A stretch of DNA of 64,000 nt, taken from the NCBI GenBank assembly GCA_964059195.1, contig CAXKWD010000005.1, forward strand, positions 152,611,265 to 152,675,264, read 5' to 3'. Origin of the DNA: Ectobius pallidus (lineage: Eukaryota > Arthropoda > Insecta > Blattodea > Ectobiidae). Numbering within the stretch: the stretch's first letter is position 1; every line of letters begins with the position of its first letter. The notes under the pieces were generated by a model, which searched no databases, was not told the origin of the DNA, and worked only from the letters and a program-made list of their open reading frames with translations. This document shows positions 12,132 through 25,560 of this stretch, in pieces. The translations under genes were made by a program, and so were the position numbers.

Positions 12132-12694
12132 CGAGGCGCGTCCATAAAGTAACTTTCCCTGCGGCCGTTACAAGAAACAAAACACAATTTCAAGGAAATA
12201 TTATTGCAACAGACGCAGTCAGTGTCCAGCTATTTTTCAACATGTTCACCACCGGAATTTAGACATTTGTCAAACCGTGGGACCAACTTTTGAATACCTA
12301 TGTCGAAAAAGATCCGGGCTTTAGGGTGAATGTTTAAACACTTCCCAGTGGAACTTCTGCAGGAGACTTGCTAGGATATGTTTAAAAATCCACCCTATAG
12401 CCCGGACTTCGCTCCCAGTGATTTCCATCTTTTCATACATCTCAAGAAATGACAGGGAATGACAGAGAGGCGGAGATGTTTGTCACACAGAGATTCAAAT
12501 CCCTGGCGGCAGACTTCTATGCCACAGGTATTCTAAAGTTGGTCCCACGATATGACAAATATCTCAATTCCGGTGGCGAATGTGTATAAAAATAGCTGAA
12601 CACTTACTGTATCTGTTGTAATAGCTATTTCCTTGAAATTGTGTTATATTTCTGTAAACTGCCCCAGGGAATCTTACTTTTTGGACGGCCCTCG
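12132..12694. mobile_element. mariner deletion derivative with transposase scrap
   Basis: The ends CGAGGCGCGTCCATAAAGTA and CGAGGGCCGTCCAAAAAGTA (inward) are flanked by TA at 12130-12131 and 12695-12696. The inverted arms extend about 175 bp. Between them, around 12375-12450 on the plus strand, the frame NPPYSPDFAPSDFHLF is visible. This is the third-Asp block of the mariner catalytic domain. The rest of the gene is gone. Confidence 0.85.
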
Positions 12695-13389
12695 TATCAT
12701 GGTGTCATACGAATATTTCAAGACTACCCACAAACAGAAATGTTTCCGTGGAGTGGATTTACAACACTCCTTCTGGACGATGTTATGCAGGTGATAACTT
12801 ATATTATAAACAGATTCCATGCCGTATGCTCTATTTTCGAAATAAAATTAAGATCACTGCATCGCTTCGTATGTTTTGTATACAACGACCCACATATTAA
12901 TGAAAAGTTGTAAAACAGATACCAGCTTTGCCGGCAGTTTCTACTGCATCATGTCGAGACTTTATAATAGCCCCGCACTGGTCGATACCATCTGACCTGC
13001 TGTAAACCCTCTAAGAACAGAACCACAAGAAATTCATAATTTATGTTTCAAGGTAGTCACGAATAAAAGCGATTCTATCAGCCAATACCGAAAGAGGTAT
13101 TGGAAACCAGAACCCTGCATGCCATTCATTGCGACAGAGTAACAAGTGTATTCCGGTTGTGATTTTAACTTTATGAGGTGAGTTACAGACTTATAGCACA
13201 TAGTAAAATACAGTCATAATATGAAGGTACAGGGGGCGTATGAGCGAAACATAGCAGACAAAATAATTTCAATAGAAATTCCTTTTTCATTTCTTAATGT
13301 TTTTTAAATTACATAAGTACAATACGGTACGTAATATATAGGATCCTGAAACCCCGAAAGAGCAGGAACTCGTGCTCGGGGGCAATTCC

Positions 13390-14050
13390 ATGCTTATAAA
13401 TTACATGTTTTACGTTGTTGAAATATAAAACCTAAAATTACCTTAAAACTACGCGTAAATAGACAAAATATTGTGAAATAGTACTAGGAGAAAAGACAAG
13501 AGCTGAGAGTAAAGGCATGGTATAAAAAGGCATGGTATAAAAATAATTATAATAATGAAAAATAAATGATCATGATAGTAGTAGATACCAAAAGATAAAC
13601 CTATTTTAAAAGGGATGAAAATCTATGAGTTTTTAAATTTTAGATTTAAAAACTCCATAACTACATTTGGCTAAAACTGGATGTAGTGTGATTTTAGAAC
13701 TATGCAGACGAGGACTGCAGTTTCATGCTTATAAATTACATGTTTTACGTTGTTGAAATATAAAACCTAAAATTACCTTAAAACTACGCGTAAATAGACA
13801 AAATATTGTGAAATAGTACTAGGAGAAAAGACAAGAGCTGAGAGTAAAGGCATGGTATAAAAGGCATGGTATAAAAATAATTATAATAATGAAAAATAAA
13901 TGATCATGATAGTAGTAGATACCAAAAGATAAACCTATTTTAAAAGGGATGAAAATCTATGAGTTTTTAAATTTTAGATTTAAAAACTCCATAACTACAT
14001 TTGGCTAAAACTGGATGTAGTGTGATTTTAGAACTATGCAGACGAGGACC
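13390..14050. repeat. Near-identical tandem duplication, about 335 bp unit
   Basis: The stretch starting catgcttataaattacatg at about 13389 recurs at about 13724 and runs to the shared tatgcagacgagga at about 13701 and 14035. I saw only a one-base length difference (an A-run before ggcatgg). Nothing coding is evident. It is either a very recent duplication or an assembly duplication. Confidence 0.9.
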
Positions 14051-14059
14051 GAAACTAGA

Positions 14060-15440
14060 GCTATGTGATAGACAAGTAGAAGTGAAACATTTGGGTTCTA
14101 TTAATATACTAGTTTCATTCCGTCTAGTGCTGTGTTCATTTGGAACAGCTAGGAATTTTGTTTTTAGGATCCTATTTTACGGTGAACAGAAGTGTTAAAT
14201 TTCATATTTCTGAAAAAATAAAACCATCAAGAAGATTTTAGACGTTTCTTTTTGTAGATTTTCACGATTCTTTCCAGTTGACTATTAATACTTGCCTGTA
14301 GTGTTAATAAACTGTTTAACACAATATCCCTGGCCTATATAGCAAGATGCATCGAGGATATAACTACTGTGCACCAAAATACAGCTATTTCCGTATTGGG
14401 ATATGATATAAAATATGTTAACCAAGAATTGGGTTTAGTGCTAAATGAATATATGCTATAGCAAAAATTAGTTTCATGAACATCTCTCTAAACCTCAAAT
14501 TATTTAAATTTTAATCGAAATATATATTTGGTTCTTTGCAGTTATATTATACCACTGACTTGCTGCTAACTCAACAGTTAAGTGGTTTATGGGATATCTG
14601 TGTCTATTAATATGCATATACATATTAATATACTGTATATTTATTTGACTTTCAGTAAGCATATAATTATGTCCTTTTATAGAAAGAGACATTTCAAAAA
14701 TCGAGATTTCCCTTGAAAAAGAAAATTTCGTACAAAAAAGAAATTTTGCCCTAAAATAATATAAAATACCAAAAACAAAAAACCGTATTTTTTCGCAAGA
14801 GTATAACGGCAATATTATATAATTCTGATTCGACCTAGAAGTGCATTCAACAAAAGATTTTCACATTAATAATAGTAACAATTCGTGAATTCGTCACTTG
14901 CGAAAAGTAGGCATTTCTACTTAAGTTTATAATCCCTCTTTCTGTATTTTAGTTACGATTGTTGGCAAGTTGACGGGCTTTAAAGTTTCGCTTTAAATAA
15001 CCATACAAATAATTGTGTTCACTTGTTCCGGTAAGGGTAGCCTGCAATGGTTGGCAACGTTTTAGCAATCAACGAGAAAACTGAAACAAAAACGAAACTT
15101 TCTAAAGTTTTTTGTAAACATAAATTCATTGGCCGTTCACATCTTACTCTGATGTTCACAATCACAACACTAGGCATAAAAGTGATATAAACAAACCTTA
15201 TTGTCAATATTCAAAAACCTTAAAAAGGTTCCGATGTGTTTGTATAAAATTATTTAATAAACTCCCCATTTCAATTAGATCTTTAAGCACATCCAGATCA
15301 AAACTACAGTAAAGAATCTCTTAACTATGTCCTGTTTTTACAGCATAGAGGAATTTTTAGATTATGAATTTCAATAATATTCTCCATATTGGTATTATGC
15401 AAAATTAATTATCTAACTCTATATATTAACAATGTTTGTT
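14060..15440. other. AT-rich stretch with no recognised feature
   Basis: I saw no gene, long inverted repeat or tRNA-like box. Short frames here (for example near 14504-14812) have no recognisable motif. Confidence 0.45.
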
Positions 15441-15575
15441 CATATGTACTTATACTTTCTCTTTTGTCATGTGTATATATTTTTAGATTTTAAGTTTCAA
15501 TTGACGACGCCTATACAATCATTACTTCTGTTATGTATTGTTTAATGGGAATAAAGAGATTTGATTTGATTTGAG
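15440..15575 (+). mobile_element. Probable LINE 3' terminus with (GATTT)n tail
   Basis: A 3' UTR-like stretch ends in aataaagagatttgatttgatttgag. A poly(A)-signal-like hexamer running into a short tandem tail is the typical 3' end of CR1/Jockey-type LINEs. No upstream reading frame is left, so this is a severely 5'-truncated copy. The class is uncertain. Confidence 0.4.
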
Positions 15576-15951
15576 ATTTGATAGTTGGGGGTCGTCTTAT
15601 CTGCGGAAATATACGGTATACATTTACAAATGTTCAAATCTGTTTGCCACAATGCAGTAATTATTTTAAATTTGTATGTCCGTAATCTATAAGCTATTTG
15701 CTACTGCAGACAAAATTACTCAGTGGAATAATGAGGGAAAAGAAGGCTATCTGAGATGGGTAGAAATGTTTTAGGAGGCCTATTTGACTTCTCAGAATTT
15801 GGATTATCACTGCCAGTATCTAGTATCCAGTATCTAACAGATTTATGAGTTATACAACATGATAACTTTATTTCGTGTTTATATTTAAAATAATAGCAAA
15901 ATGTTATTTGTTGAGCATTATAAGAACATTGCCTTCAATTATCGTAACGTA

Positions 15952-16424
15952 CACCTGAACTCCAATTATCCTACCTCCAACTATCCGGATCGCTTTGAAG
16001 CCGTAATTAAAGTTTTTTTTGAGGGGTTGGGAAACACTTTCAGGGCCGAGTTTTAGGGGGGAAATTAGAACTTTTAGTCGACAAAATCGACAGTTTGTCT
16101 GCAAAACAACTGACTATCGGTAGCACGCCTACCTACAACTCTATCGGTCCTGGTTCGATTCCCGTCTGAAAAATTCCTTTCCCGGATTTAGGACAGGATG
16201 TTAATGTTTTGTGTAAGTTTAGCATACACAATGTGCGCAGTTCTCATTATTAAAACAACTACATTATATGTTCAAGATATGACATTTTATGTAAATACAG
16301 TATGTACAATTATTATTTTTTTATTTTATTTTTATTTTTTTAAAGAAATGACAATTTTCATGATTATCCAATTCGTCCGGATCGGGTTCTATCCCAATTA
16401 ATCCAGATAGTTGGAGTTCTATTG
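15952..16424. mobile_element. pogo/Tigger-like element carrying a tRNA-like box
   Basis: The inward ends CACCTGAACTCCAATTATCC and CAATAGAACTCCAACTATCT are flanked by TA at 15950-15951 and 16425-16426. Subterminal ccggatcg repeats occur at both ends. Inside, about 16085-16175, lies the block gacagtttgtctgcaaaaca followed by a tRNA-like segment with the B box GGTTCGATTCC. The same block sits inside the related element at 50580-51413, so it belongs to the family. Confidence 0.75.
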
Positions 16425-17201
16425 TATAGTCTATTGAATATCCTCACCATTATGCGTTACGTTTATAATGTATAGATAACGTGCTTTTAGTTTTTCTAAT
16501 TTAATCAACTTACAGACCAAATTTTAAAAGTGTCAGGTGAGAAGTATCCCATTTCAGCTTCAGAAAATATGGTCACATTATCTAGTACATAGTATACACC
16601 TTAGGCCTGTTTGTTATTGTTTCAACCGAGCCTTCTACCAATTCATTCAGAGGATTGTTTAAATGCCGAATTATAAAAACTTACGAAACCGTCCGTTTAA
16701 ACTAAGTTAGGCGTAATACTGTAGACCTATTATCCTTCGTAATATTTAATGAAATCTGTAGTCGTAGAATGAAAGAAACTGCTCGCTTGTAGTTAGGAAT
16801 ATTTGACAAGCTCTGAATGTTTCTCTTACAATGGAGTGCCCTCTCAGCCATCACGCAATACCCACATTAATATGCATATGTCTATTCCAAGAATGGAAAC
16901 TCCCTGTTAGGTCAGTGAACTTATTCAGAAATATATGTGGATAACGCACGACATGTTGTAAAAGCAAAATTTCTAACAAGACACTCATTCGACGTCTTTA
17001 CCTAGCCTCGAACTTTGCGATTTTTTTAGACAGAAGTATTAATTTTCTGGTACACAGCTGCCAACATAAGGAACGGAGTTGACAACGCTTTTCCATTACC
17101 TATTATGACGATTTTTGCGACCGCCACGATAATTTAACATTTAAAAAGGTGCAATGGATTTTAAAATTTTCGATTTTAATCAGATTATCTTTAATAGTAA
17201 G

Positions 17202-17870
17202 TAGGGTTCGGATGTTTATGACCTAAAAAGTGGGAAATATAACTGTAAATATAACCTTAAAAATGACTAAATATGACCCAAAAACCCTAAATATGAACCT
17301 CATAAAAGAACGTATTTTCTAAAATAATTTAAAACGTTTAATGACACTAAATTATTACATCACATTAATTCAATCATTAATAACTTTTTAACAACATTAC
17401 AGTTTACAGTTTAAAGTTTTACTTGTAAAGAACTTCTAATCTGGTAATGTTTCCAGATACCACTGCAAATGTGAATTGAAAATATTTTAAAACGTGTCTA
17501 TTAGAAGTTGCTAACAACAAGGAGGAAGAGGTAATTGTGCTATTATTTGCTATTGTATCTTCACATTTTTAGTTACAGTACGCCTTAAAACCAAAATATT
17601 AGTGACTCTTTTTCGAAAAAAAATGTAAGTCGATAATTTAGTGCATACTCTGCATGATTGTGCTCTTTTACCGAATTTATACCTGAAATATGACGTTAAA
17701 TTACAAATAAGACCGAAGTATGACCAAGACCATGAAAATGACCAAAATATGACTTCAGCCTATATGCAAAAAAGGTACGATCACGTGTGCAGTTCATGTG
17801 TAATTTGTGTTTGCGGCGAAGAATGGAGGTCAGGATAAAAATATGACATGTCATAAACATCCGAACCCTG
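17202..17870. mobile_element. hAT-like MITE with AAATATGAC internal repeats, copy A
   Basis: The ends TAGGGTTCGGATGTTTATGA and CAGGGTTCGGATGTTTATGA (inward) are inverted. The interior repeats variants of AAATATGACC. It matches 44763-45422 along its whole length. The flanking 8-mers do not match, so the target duplication is lost or was never made. Family membership comes from copy B, which has a clean 8 bp duplication. Confidence 0.75.
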
Positions 17871-18099
17871 ATAATCTACTCTTATACAATTCAACGGCCC
17901 TAAATAGCGTGCTCACTCTCTCGCCCACTTCGTGAGACATCGGGTATACTCGGCGATGTTCGTCTCTGGCAGTCTAAACTTTCACGAAGAGTACAAAATT
18001 AGGAAAACCGTTTCTTTATTATATAATGCCTAAGTGAAATGAACACAATGAACAAATATTCTAATTTTATTTTTACTTACAGTTTTCATAGCTCTGAAA

Positions 18100-18599
18100 G
18101 ACAAACCTTTTAAATAAACTGCCAGTGTAAATTTCTTAAAAATCCTGGAATCAATTAATAATGGCGGGCGAAGCCGAGGGCACCAGCTATAATATTATTG
18201 ATAGTTTAACCATGGAAGTATCGCGGACAATTAAATCCAAACAAACCATTCCTTCCCTTGAAAAATTATATGATTTATGAAAATTACACTGAATTTATAA
18301 AATAAAATTCACATCATATTCACCTGTCAACAAACAGTTGAGCTAGTTCAGTTCAGTGTTCACAGTTAGCTTTGGAACTGCATAATCGAATTTGAGATCG
18401 TTTTCCCAGGCGGCGCTTTCTAACCGTGGAATGTACTCTGAAGCCGGAATTTTAGCTGTTTCCTTAATTATTAATGGCTTAGTTTATGAATGATTCACGT
18501 GCCAGTGTTAATAAATATAATGCTTTAATAATTATTATATTCTTAATTTTTAATTTTTCAATTAATTATCATGGGCGAAGCCGCGGACACCTGCTAGTA
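18100..18599 (+). mobile_element. Helitron-like element, 3' end at CTAGT
   Basis: The 3' end reads GGGCGAAGCCGCGGACACC then TGCTAGT, a GC-rich hairpin just before CTAGT, as in insect Helitrons. A second similar block, ggcgggcgaagccgagggca, lies at 18163-18182, suggesting two stacked ends. Internal motifs (gaagccgg..ttttagc) are shared with 9900-9970. No Rep/helicase frame is present, so it is non-autonomous. Confidence 0.55.
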
Positions 18600-21396
18600 A
18601 CATACAAATTAAGTTCATATTCTTCGCTAAAAGAGTATTTTTAATGTGACTGGAACCAAGTAAAAATTTTGCACGTATGCCTTCTCCTTCAGAATCTCTA
18701 CAGGTCGATCTAGACCAGGAACAAGAATCTCAGCTCAGAGTAGTTAACTTTTGAAAGCTTGCGTTATTCATATCTAAGTGGAACACATGGCCGGCTCTCA
18801 AGAACACGATATTTTGTTTTAAAAGGGTTGAAATGATGCAGTAGAAATCCAAAAGCTGAAGTGCGGCGACGCAAAGAATCTGAACCCCCTCCGCCCCGAC
18901 GGGGGTTGCTCTCAAAATCTACTTTGCGGCGAAACTGTATGGTGGCTTGGCGTGATCCAACCCAAACACGCGATCTCGAAAACCTTTTTTACAGTCGTAT
19001 ATCCAAGCTTATGTTGTTATGAATGTCCTAGAACTAGCTTCAACTCTTTGGCAATTGTAAAATCATAACCGCCATCAAACACGTCTAACACTTCTTTTGC
19101 ATTAGTGAGCGCGCATATTTATCTTTCGTGTGTCGACCTGAAAAAGAACAGTTCATCACGGTGAGCTCAGAAGTTTTCAGTTTTAACTTGTGCTTTAATT
19201 TATGCTGACAGTGCTATGATATTACAAGGTAACAATGGAAGAAGGGTAATGCTTTGTTTTGTCTTGTGAACAGAGGATGTAGCTTAAAAGGTGGTCCATC
19301 TTCGTCCCTGTTGTCGTGATATCAAAGTTCGGTGAAAATGTCAGTTATATTTGGTATGCAAACAGTTTTTATTATTAATAGAGAGCATACACAAATCACC
19401 TGTGTAGTTGTAGAAGTAGCTGTCATAAAAGAATGAGTAGAAAGTTAAAAGTAGACATTATATAAACATAACACTTTTTAACACTTAAAAAGAGAACTAA
19501 AATGTATTTTTTAGATTTCTACCTTTTCAAGCTTCATTCAAATATTTATCAGTTTAGCATTATATGCCTCATTACATTTGTGTGAAAATGATGATTATAA
19601 TAATAATTGTTATTCTTATGAAATTAAATGTACTTAGACTACTACATGAGCCTCTCAGAAGCAGAAACTAAGTAATTAAGTGAACAATATTTTAGATACA
19701 GGTACTTGGAAAAGTGTGTTTAAAGTTAATTTTTGGCTGTAGAAACAGTTTGCCAAACAATTGGCTTCATTTAACCGTCGCAATGCTGAATTATTGGGGC
19801 ATTTATTTGGCGAGGATCAATTTCTCACACAATTGCCGGACTGGGGGGAAAAAAAACTGTTAACACAACGATTAGGCTTGAATCTTATTTCTTGCTTCTT
19901 CATTCTGTAATTCATGTGAAATTTAAATATTCCTTCCAAATTTATTTTCAGCCCTTTTAATACAAATTTAAGACAATCGACTGTATCATATAGGGTACAC
20001 ATCAATATAACGGTTAACTATTTTAACAGCTAAAAATAAAAGCCTCTTGTCCTCTTGGCCTACACAGCATTTAGTATTTTAAAAATCCCATTTGGTGCTT
20101 CTTGAACAGTGATAATACTTATTGAGCTTAATCATATTAATAAAAATAATACTGTTAATAATAATAATTATAATGGTGATAATTACGTAGGCCTACATTG
20201 GACGGATTAGCAGAAAAACTGCATCAAATCTTGGTAAAAATTTGAAAGTAAGCTTAGAAAGTAATTTTGCATGTAAGTAGAAAATTGTACTGTATTTATA
20301 AAAGGCATCTTGAAAATATTATTTCTGATAATTTTTTGAATAATAAAGGAAATTGGATAGCAATTAGATAGAAGCAAGAGACTTGAAGGTTCAATAATAT
20401 ACTGTATTATAATAATTCATCACAGTCTTAACGTAATTATAGACTAAATAAGAAAGGGATTGGATTAAGTAATACTGCATTTAGTAAGTTAATACAGAAA
20501 CTAACATAATTTGAATATATCATTATTTGTGTTTTATGGCTTTATTCGTCAAGATGATTGCATTTTATAAGCTATTGGAAGCTTTCTTATGTGTAAAACT
20601 CTCTCATAAGTAAAATCGTTAGGCATACTATGGTATTTTAATAAACTGGCAATATAGTTTACTATTAGCAGTACGAAAGAAGCATTTCCGTAGGTTCCTT
20701 CTCTAATCTTTGTTGTCATTTCCTTACTATAAGCTGTCTTATTTCTCGTGTTGTTACTCTCCATTCATAACTGAGCACGGACAGTATTTATTATTTGTTG
20801 TGACAAGATGGGAGGAGACTCACCTGACATGCATTCAATTGTTATATTTAGACCAGTTTGTTACTACACTTTAACTTAGGTATTGCTACTTTTTATCTAA
20901 GTTTAGACACGATGGTTCCAGCATATCATGCCAAATTTAATACATGGTTCCTTTTAGAATTGAATTTATATTTCAATACAAGGTTTCATCAAGTGAAAAA
21001 CATCAAGGGCTTTAGGTTTGAAATGAATGAGGAAACTTTCATTGAAATTGCTGGTTTCCAAGAATGGTAGTAGTAACTCGAGGATAAAAATCCTCGCATT
21101 TTACATTAATCATCAATAATCTGTTAATATTACATTTTTGCTTTTATGCAATTTTTGAGGTACCGGTTAACGAATTTATACTTCAGTAGCAGTGAAAAGG
21201 TTATGAGCCTTGTAAGATAATATTTTCAATTATCTTCCACTGCTGTTTTACATGATATGGAAATTGCATTACCCGGTACTGTTTAGATCGGAATAAATAT
21301 TTCTGAGTTCGCAGTACTGATTCTCTTATCGCGGTTATTTGTGTTGAAATAGTTCTTGAATATTTTAGCTTTATTTGTATTGTATGGGGTCATTTT

Positions 21397-21438
<42 letters not shown>

Positions 21439-24285
21439 GAAACATTGAACCTTATATTTTAGGCATTTCATGATTTACGGAAACAACAGAATAGTGAAAT
21501 ATATATGCTAATACAAAGAGTGAAGAATGAAAGCGTTGGAATTAAAAAACATTTAAAAATAACATCACTTTCTATAAATGTCACAGAAGTGACAAAGAAC
21601 CACAAAACCATTCTTCGTGCTTTTAATTAAAACTTTAATTTTTTTAAATATATAAAAAACAAAAGCAATACCTATTCGGCGGCAGCAATAATAGCAGTCA
21701 GGGCAGTCAACTACTCATCTACAATAAATTAGTCGATGTGTTGTTGGAATTATGTGATGGTTCTCCAATTAATATGGAAAATAAAAATTAGGGATTTAAA
21801 ATTTAGAATTCAAGAAGATAAAAGGTGGGTTGATAGGGCTACTCTTCCACTCTGGCGCCATGTTACTTCATATGGTTAGAGAAGAATTGTTCACTTAAAT
21901 AGTGCATGATACATTACAACTAATTGTGTGCATATAAATAACATAGCACAAATGCATGATAGTTTCATAAATGCTTGTTCACTTTATAGGTGGCTTAGTT
22001 GCTTAGCGAATAGCTTAGCTTTTAAAAACTCCAAATACGTTTTGCCTGATTGGATTAGTTGCATTATTGTACTGTCTAAGAAAACTTTTCATTCCGCATT
22101 ATCTTTTTTGAGATTTATTTTTAAAAATCCAGCATTATTCCTGTCTAAGAGCCTGATTTTTTGGTGAACCAAAACAGCTGATTTCGATGTTAACGTCTAT
22201 TTCGCTAAATATTTGGCGAAATTAGTTATTTTATTAACTACTGCATTTAACATTGAGAAAGTTCATTCCTTTATTTACATTAATACTCAAACATAGCGGT
22301 GAAAAATACAACCAGAATTATTACAATAGGCTACATCATGTGGAAACTAAAATAAATTTAATTTCAGTGTTAAAATAAAACAATTTATTATAGTGTGCCT
22401 TATGAAGGGATTTTATTGTTTAATTTTTGGTAATCGTATCTGTGATAGGCCATTTCAATTATACTTCTAGGGTAGGTTGTATTTTTAGGCCTATGAAATC
22501 TGTTGAACACCACATTGGCCTAATCATTCCTTTAGTCGATCATAATTACCTCTAACTTCTCGGCAGTCGTAGAGACAGCATAAAAGGAAAGCAGGCTACT
22601 AAAAGCACAAAATAAAAATTTCAAACATTTACAATAAGATTTTAAATATTTCCGAACCCATTTCTGGATGGGGATTATTCGCGCTCATTTCCACGTTTCG
22701 TGAAGTTCAACAAATTTCAAAATTTTTCGTGAATATAATTAGCTTAATAGTGTTGTTTTAGGCATCAGTGAATATAAATACAGTCAAGGAAAGCTCTTCA
22801 ATATAACTTCGCTCTTGTCGTTGTTACAAATGTAGCCTACGTCTCATTTACAGCAAAACTACGACAAGTTAGGCAGGTTTAAAACGAACATTGAATGGCA
22901 TAATTCTGTTCGTGTTTCAAGTCTGCAAAATTCGATTTCATAGGAGGTATTCGTAATAAATAAACGATGATATTAGCGTATTCTTTGTTCAAAGGTTGCT
23001 GTACAGCAATGACATTTTGCGTGCACGATTAAGGGTGATATATTATTTAACGGGAGAAGCAGTGCCACTTGCTTGATGCCGATCTTAGTTCCCATTTATA
23101 CTTAAAAAAAAACACGCTACCAAGTTCACTTAAAATGTCAAGGGTTATCTAGGTCTCACTGTGTAACTTGAATCATATGAGTAAACTTCATCTTCTTCTT
23201 AGACCTTTCCTTCTCGTTCACATTGCCCTTTTCATTCTCGTTCACATTATCCTTTTCATTCTCTTTTTTCTTCTTCCTCTTCCTTTTCCTACTCGTTTTC
23301 CTCTTATTGTAATCCTAGGGCTCGTTTATTTCGTTTCATGGTTGGGGGCTATGAGCCCTTTCACGATTGCCCGTAGAGGTGGTGGCTAGACGGTCCCTAG
23401 AGAAGATGGACGGCCCCATTGATGTAGGTTAACGACCACCAAATGTCGCTTGACGCTAACCGGCACTTACAACTTTACATGGAATTCGAACCGTGTTGTT
23501 CCATATTTGCCTATTGGACGATCAAGTTTTAAAAAATTCTCTAAATGTTTTTCTAAAAATATCATTGCTGTTATATATTTTTTATGTTACCAAAGGAATT
23601 TAATTTAACTTAGGCTATAAGTTGATTTCCGTATATAGTTAATATATGATTAATATAATTAACAATTCTGATTACCGGTAATTCTTTTCTCTGTCAAGTT
23701 TTCTTTATTGTTTCTGTCAAGTTTCTTAGATATCCATCTAATCTCTTCTATAATATGTATGTAGCTATGCGATGTGTATGTAACATTCGATTATCCGGAC
23801 CAGTAAACCTGTAATTTTTTTTGGTATAAATTATAAAATTCAACGTTGGAAAGGTTTTTCTTCCTTGTATTAATAAAACAAGCCTTTCATGCTGAAACTG
23901 GTATACTAATTTGTAGCACATTATATTACATCTATATGACTGCTATAGAATTTCTGTGAAAATTTCCTAGTCCTATAAAATTATTGTCTTCACTAATGAT
24001 CATGGTGATAATGTCGATGATAATGATGATGATAATAACAATATTGTGTTCCTATAAATTTGTTACTACTTAAGGAGATTAGGACTGCTTCATCATGCCC
24101 TTATAATTTTCCATCATTCAGGTATATTTTCTCAAAACTAGGTCATAATATCGATTTAGAAATCTAGCACTTTCAATTTGTAGTTTTGTTAATAAGAATA
24201 AGAAAGTGACTTAAAAGAAAATTAATTATTGTTTGTGAATTTGGTATTTTTAAAAAATGAATGAAGATGCAACTTTGTTAATAAG
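18600..24285. other. Long stretch without recognised genes
   Basis: Apart from the ATT microsatellite at 21398-21438 and a pyrimidine-rich tract at about 23185-23310 (whose Leu/Phe-rich reading is compositional), I see no coding exon, inverted-repeat element or LINE motif. It could be intergenic, or the distal upstream of the gene whose first exon is proposed at 25.8 kb. Confidence 0.4.
21398..21438. repeat. (ATT)n microsatellite
   Basis: About 13 ATT units; the poly-Asn reading on the minus strand is an artefact. Confidence 0.95.
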
Positions 24286-24369
24286 ATTAGAATTATACTG
24301 TTTCAATCTTTGGTGCGGATAAATAAATAAATAAATATATATATATTAATGAAACAGTATAATTCTAAT
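24286..24369. repeat. Perfect 19 bp stem hairpin with AT-rich loop
   Basis: attagaattatactgtttc at 24286-24304 is the exact reverse complement of 24351-24369. The loop of about 46 bp contains (AAAT)n and (AT)n. It could be a cruciform-prone microsatellite or a tiny MITE. Confidence 0.8.
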
Positions 24370-25056
24370 ATATATATATCTGCAGGCATTATATAAATAG
24401 GTAGGAATTGTATAAAATATCAGACAATTTTTAGCAAAATAGTCTATAAAATTAAGTGCGTTTAAAAATTTCAGCGGTACTGACGTATAAATTCGTCACT
24501 TCGAACAATTGTTTAAAGCAGAGATATAGAGTTACGCTTTGTGTAAAATGTGAGGATTTTTATCCACGTATTATGTTTATTTTTTGTAGAAACTGGTTAT
24601 TCCACTTCATTTTTTTTTCGTTGACTTCAATCTGAAAGCCCATTGATGATTTTATTTGTTGATTGCTTATATAATAATACAAATTCAGCTCTTAATGGGT
24701 TAGAAATTAATTTTAAACTTTTTTTAAAGACACCAACACTAATTAAATATGGAGATGTCCTCAAAAAGTCTGAAATTTTAAAAATATATTTAAACATATT
24801 ATATTCTACTTTAGTCCTGTTTTCTTGCAACAAGGGAGAGTGGAGTGCCATTTTCGGAAAATGATCTTTAACCACGAATACTTGACTATGCAAATTATAC
24901 TTCGAAATTACCAGAACTAAATATTGTAAAATAATACTGTCTGCTTCCTTTATCATTTTATAAAATGCCTAGAAAAAAATTAAATCATTTATACCTCACT
25001 TATTTTTGTCATTCAATACAACGCCTAGTCATTTTGTAGAGTGCCTGATTTTAAAG

Positions 25057-25060
<4 letters not shown>

Positions 25061-25100
<40 letters not shown>
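25061..25100. repeat. (TA)n microsatellite
   Basis: About 20 uninterrupted TA units. Confidence 0.95.
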
Positions 25101-25105
<5 letters not shown>

Positions 25106-25459
25106 AGTGAAGATTTCACAATATTGAATTGTGTATTATGTAGCTATAGGCCTAATCTTTATCTAAAAAGTATTTTAATTTTCAAAGTAATTTAATTTGA
25201 ATGCCTTTATTTATTTTGAATAAAATGCTTGGTACTTTAAAGTTTCGTATAGACGAATATTCGAATTGAAAGTGGTAATAGTATACTAATAAGTAATAAC
25301 ATTTACCTCGATTTTAAGAAAATGTACCTGAAAATGGAAAAATAAAAACGGATGTAGTTTATTTGCCTCTGTAAAAATGCAGGTAATGTTTTTCAGGATA
25401 CAGCATCAAATCCCCGTGATTGCGAGGCAATTTCTCCGTCAGGAGAGTAGCGCGTGAAG

Positions 25460-25560
25460 TCTAATCACACCGCGCAGGCGCTGTTGTCCAATAACAATAT
25501 TCAAGAAACAGCTAGCGCAACTCTAAAGCAATAAAGACCGAGATTTTCCGTGACAGAAGA
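25460..25560 (+). promoter_or_regulatory. Candidate promoter with NRF1-like and CCAAT boxes
   Basis: GCGCAGGCGC at 25472-25481 closely matches the palindromic NRF1 consensus, and CCAAT follows at 25488-25492. Several CpGs sit within 60 bp of an otherwise AT-rich region. A candidate first exon with a strong donor lies about 350 bp downstream. TATA is not evident, consistent with a housekeeping or ciliary-gene type of promoter. This is inference from motifs alone. Confidence 0.35.

Noticed and set aside
23168..23389. Hydrophobic 73-residue frame resembling a membrane peptide
   Set aside because: It is produced by a pyrimidine-rich tract (ttcttctc-type); there is no splice or promoter context.
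24627..24956. 109-codon minus-strand frame and its opposite-strand partner
   Set aside because: Overlapping frames on both strands, AT-driven composition and no recognisable motif.
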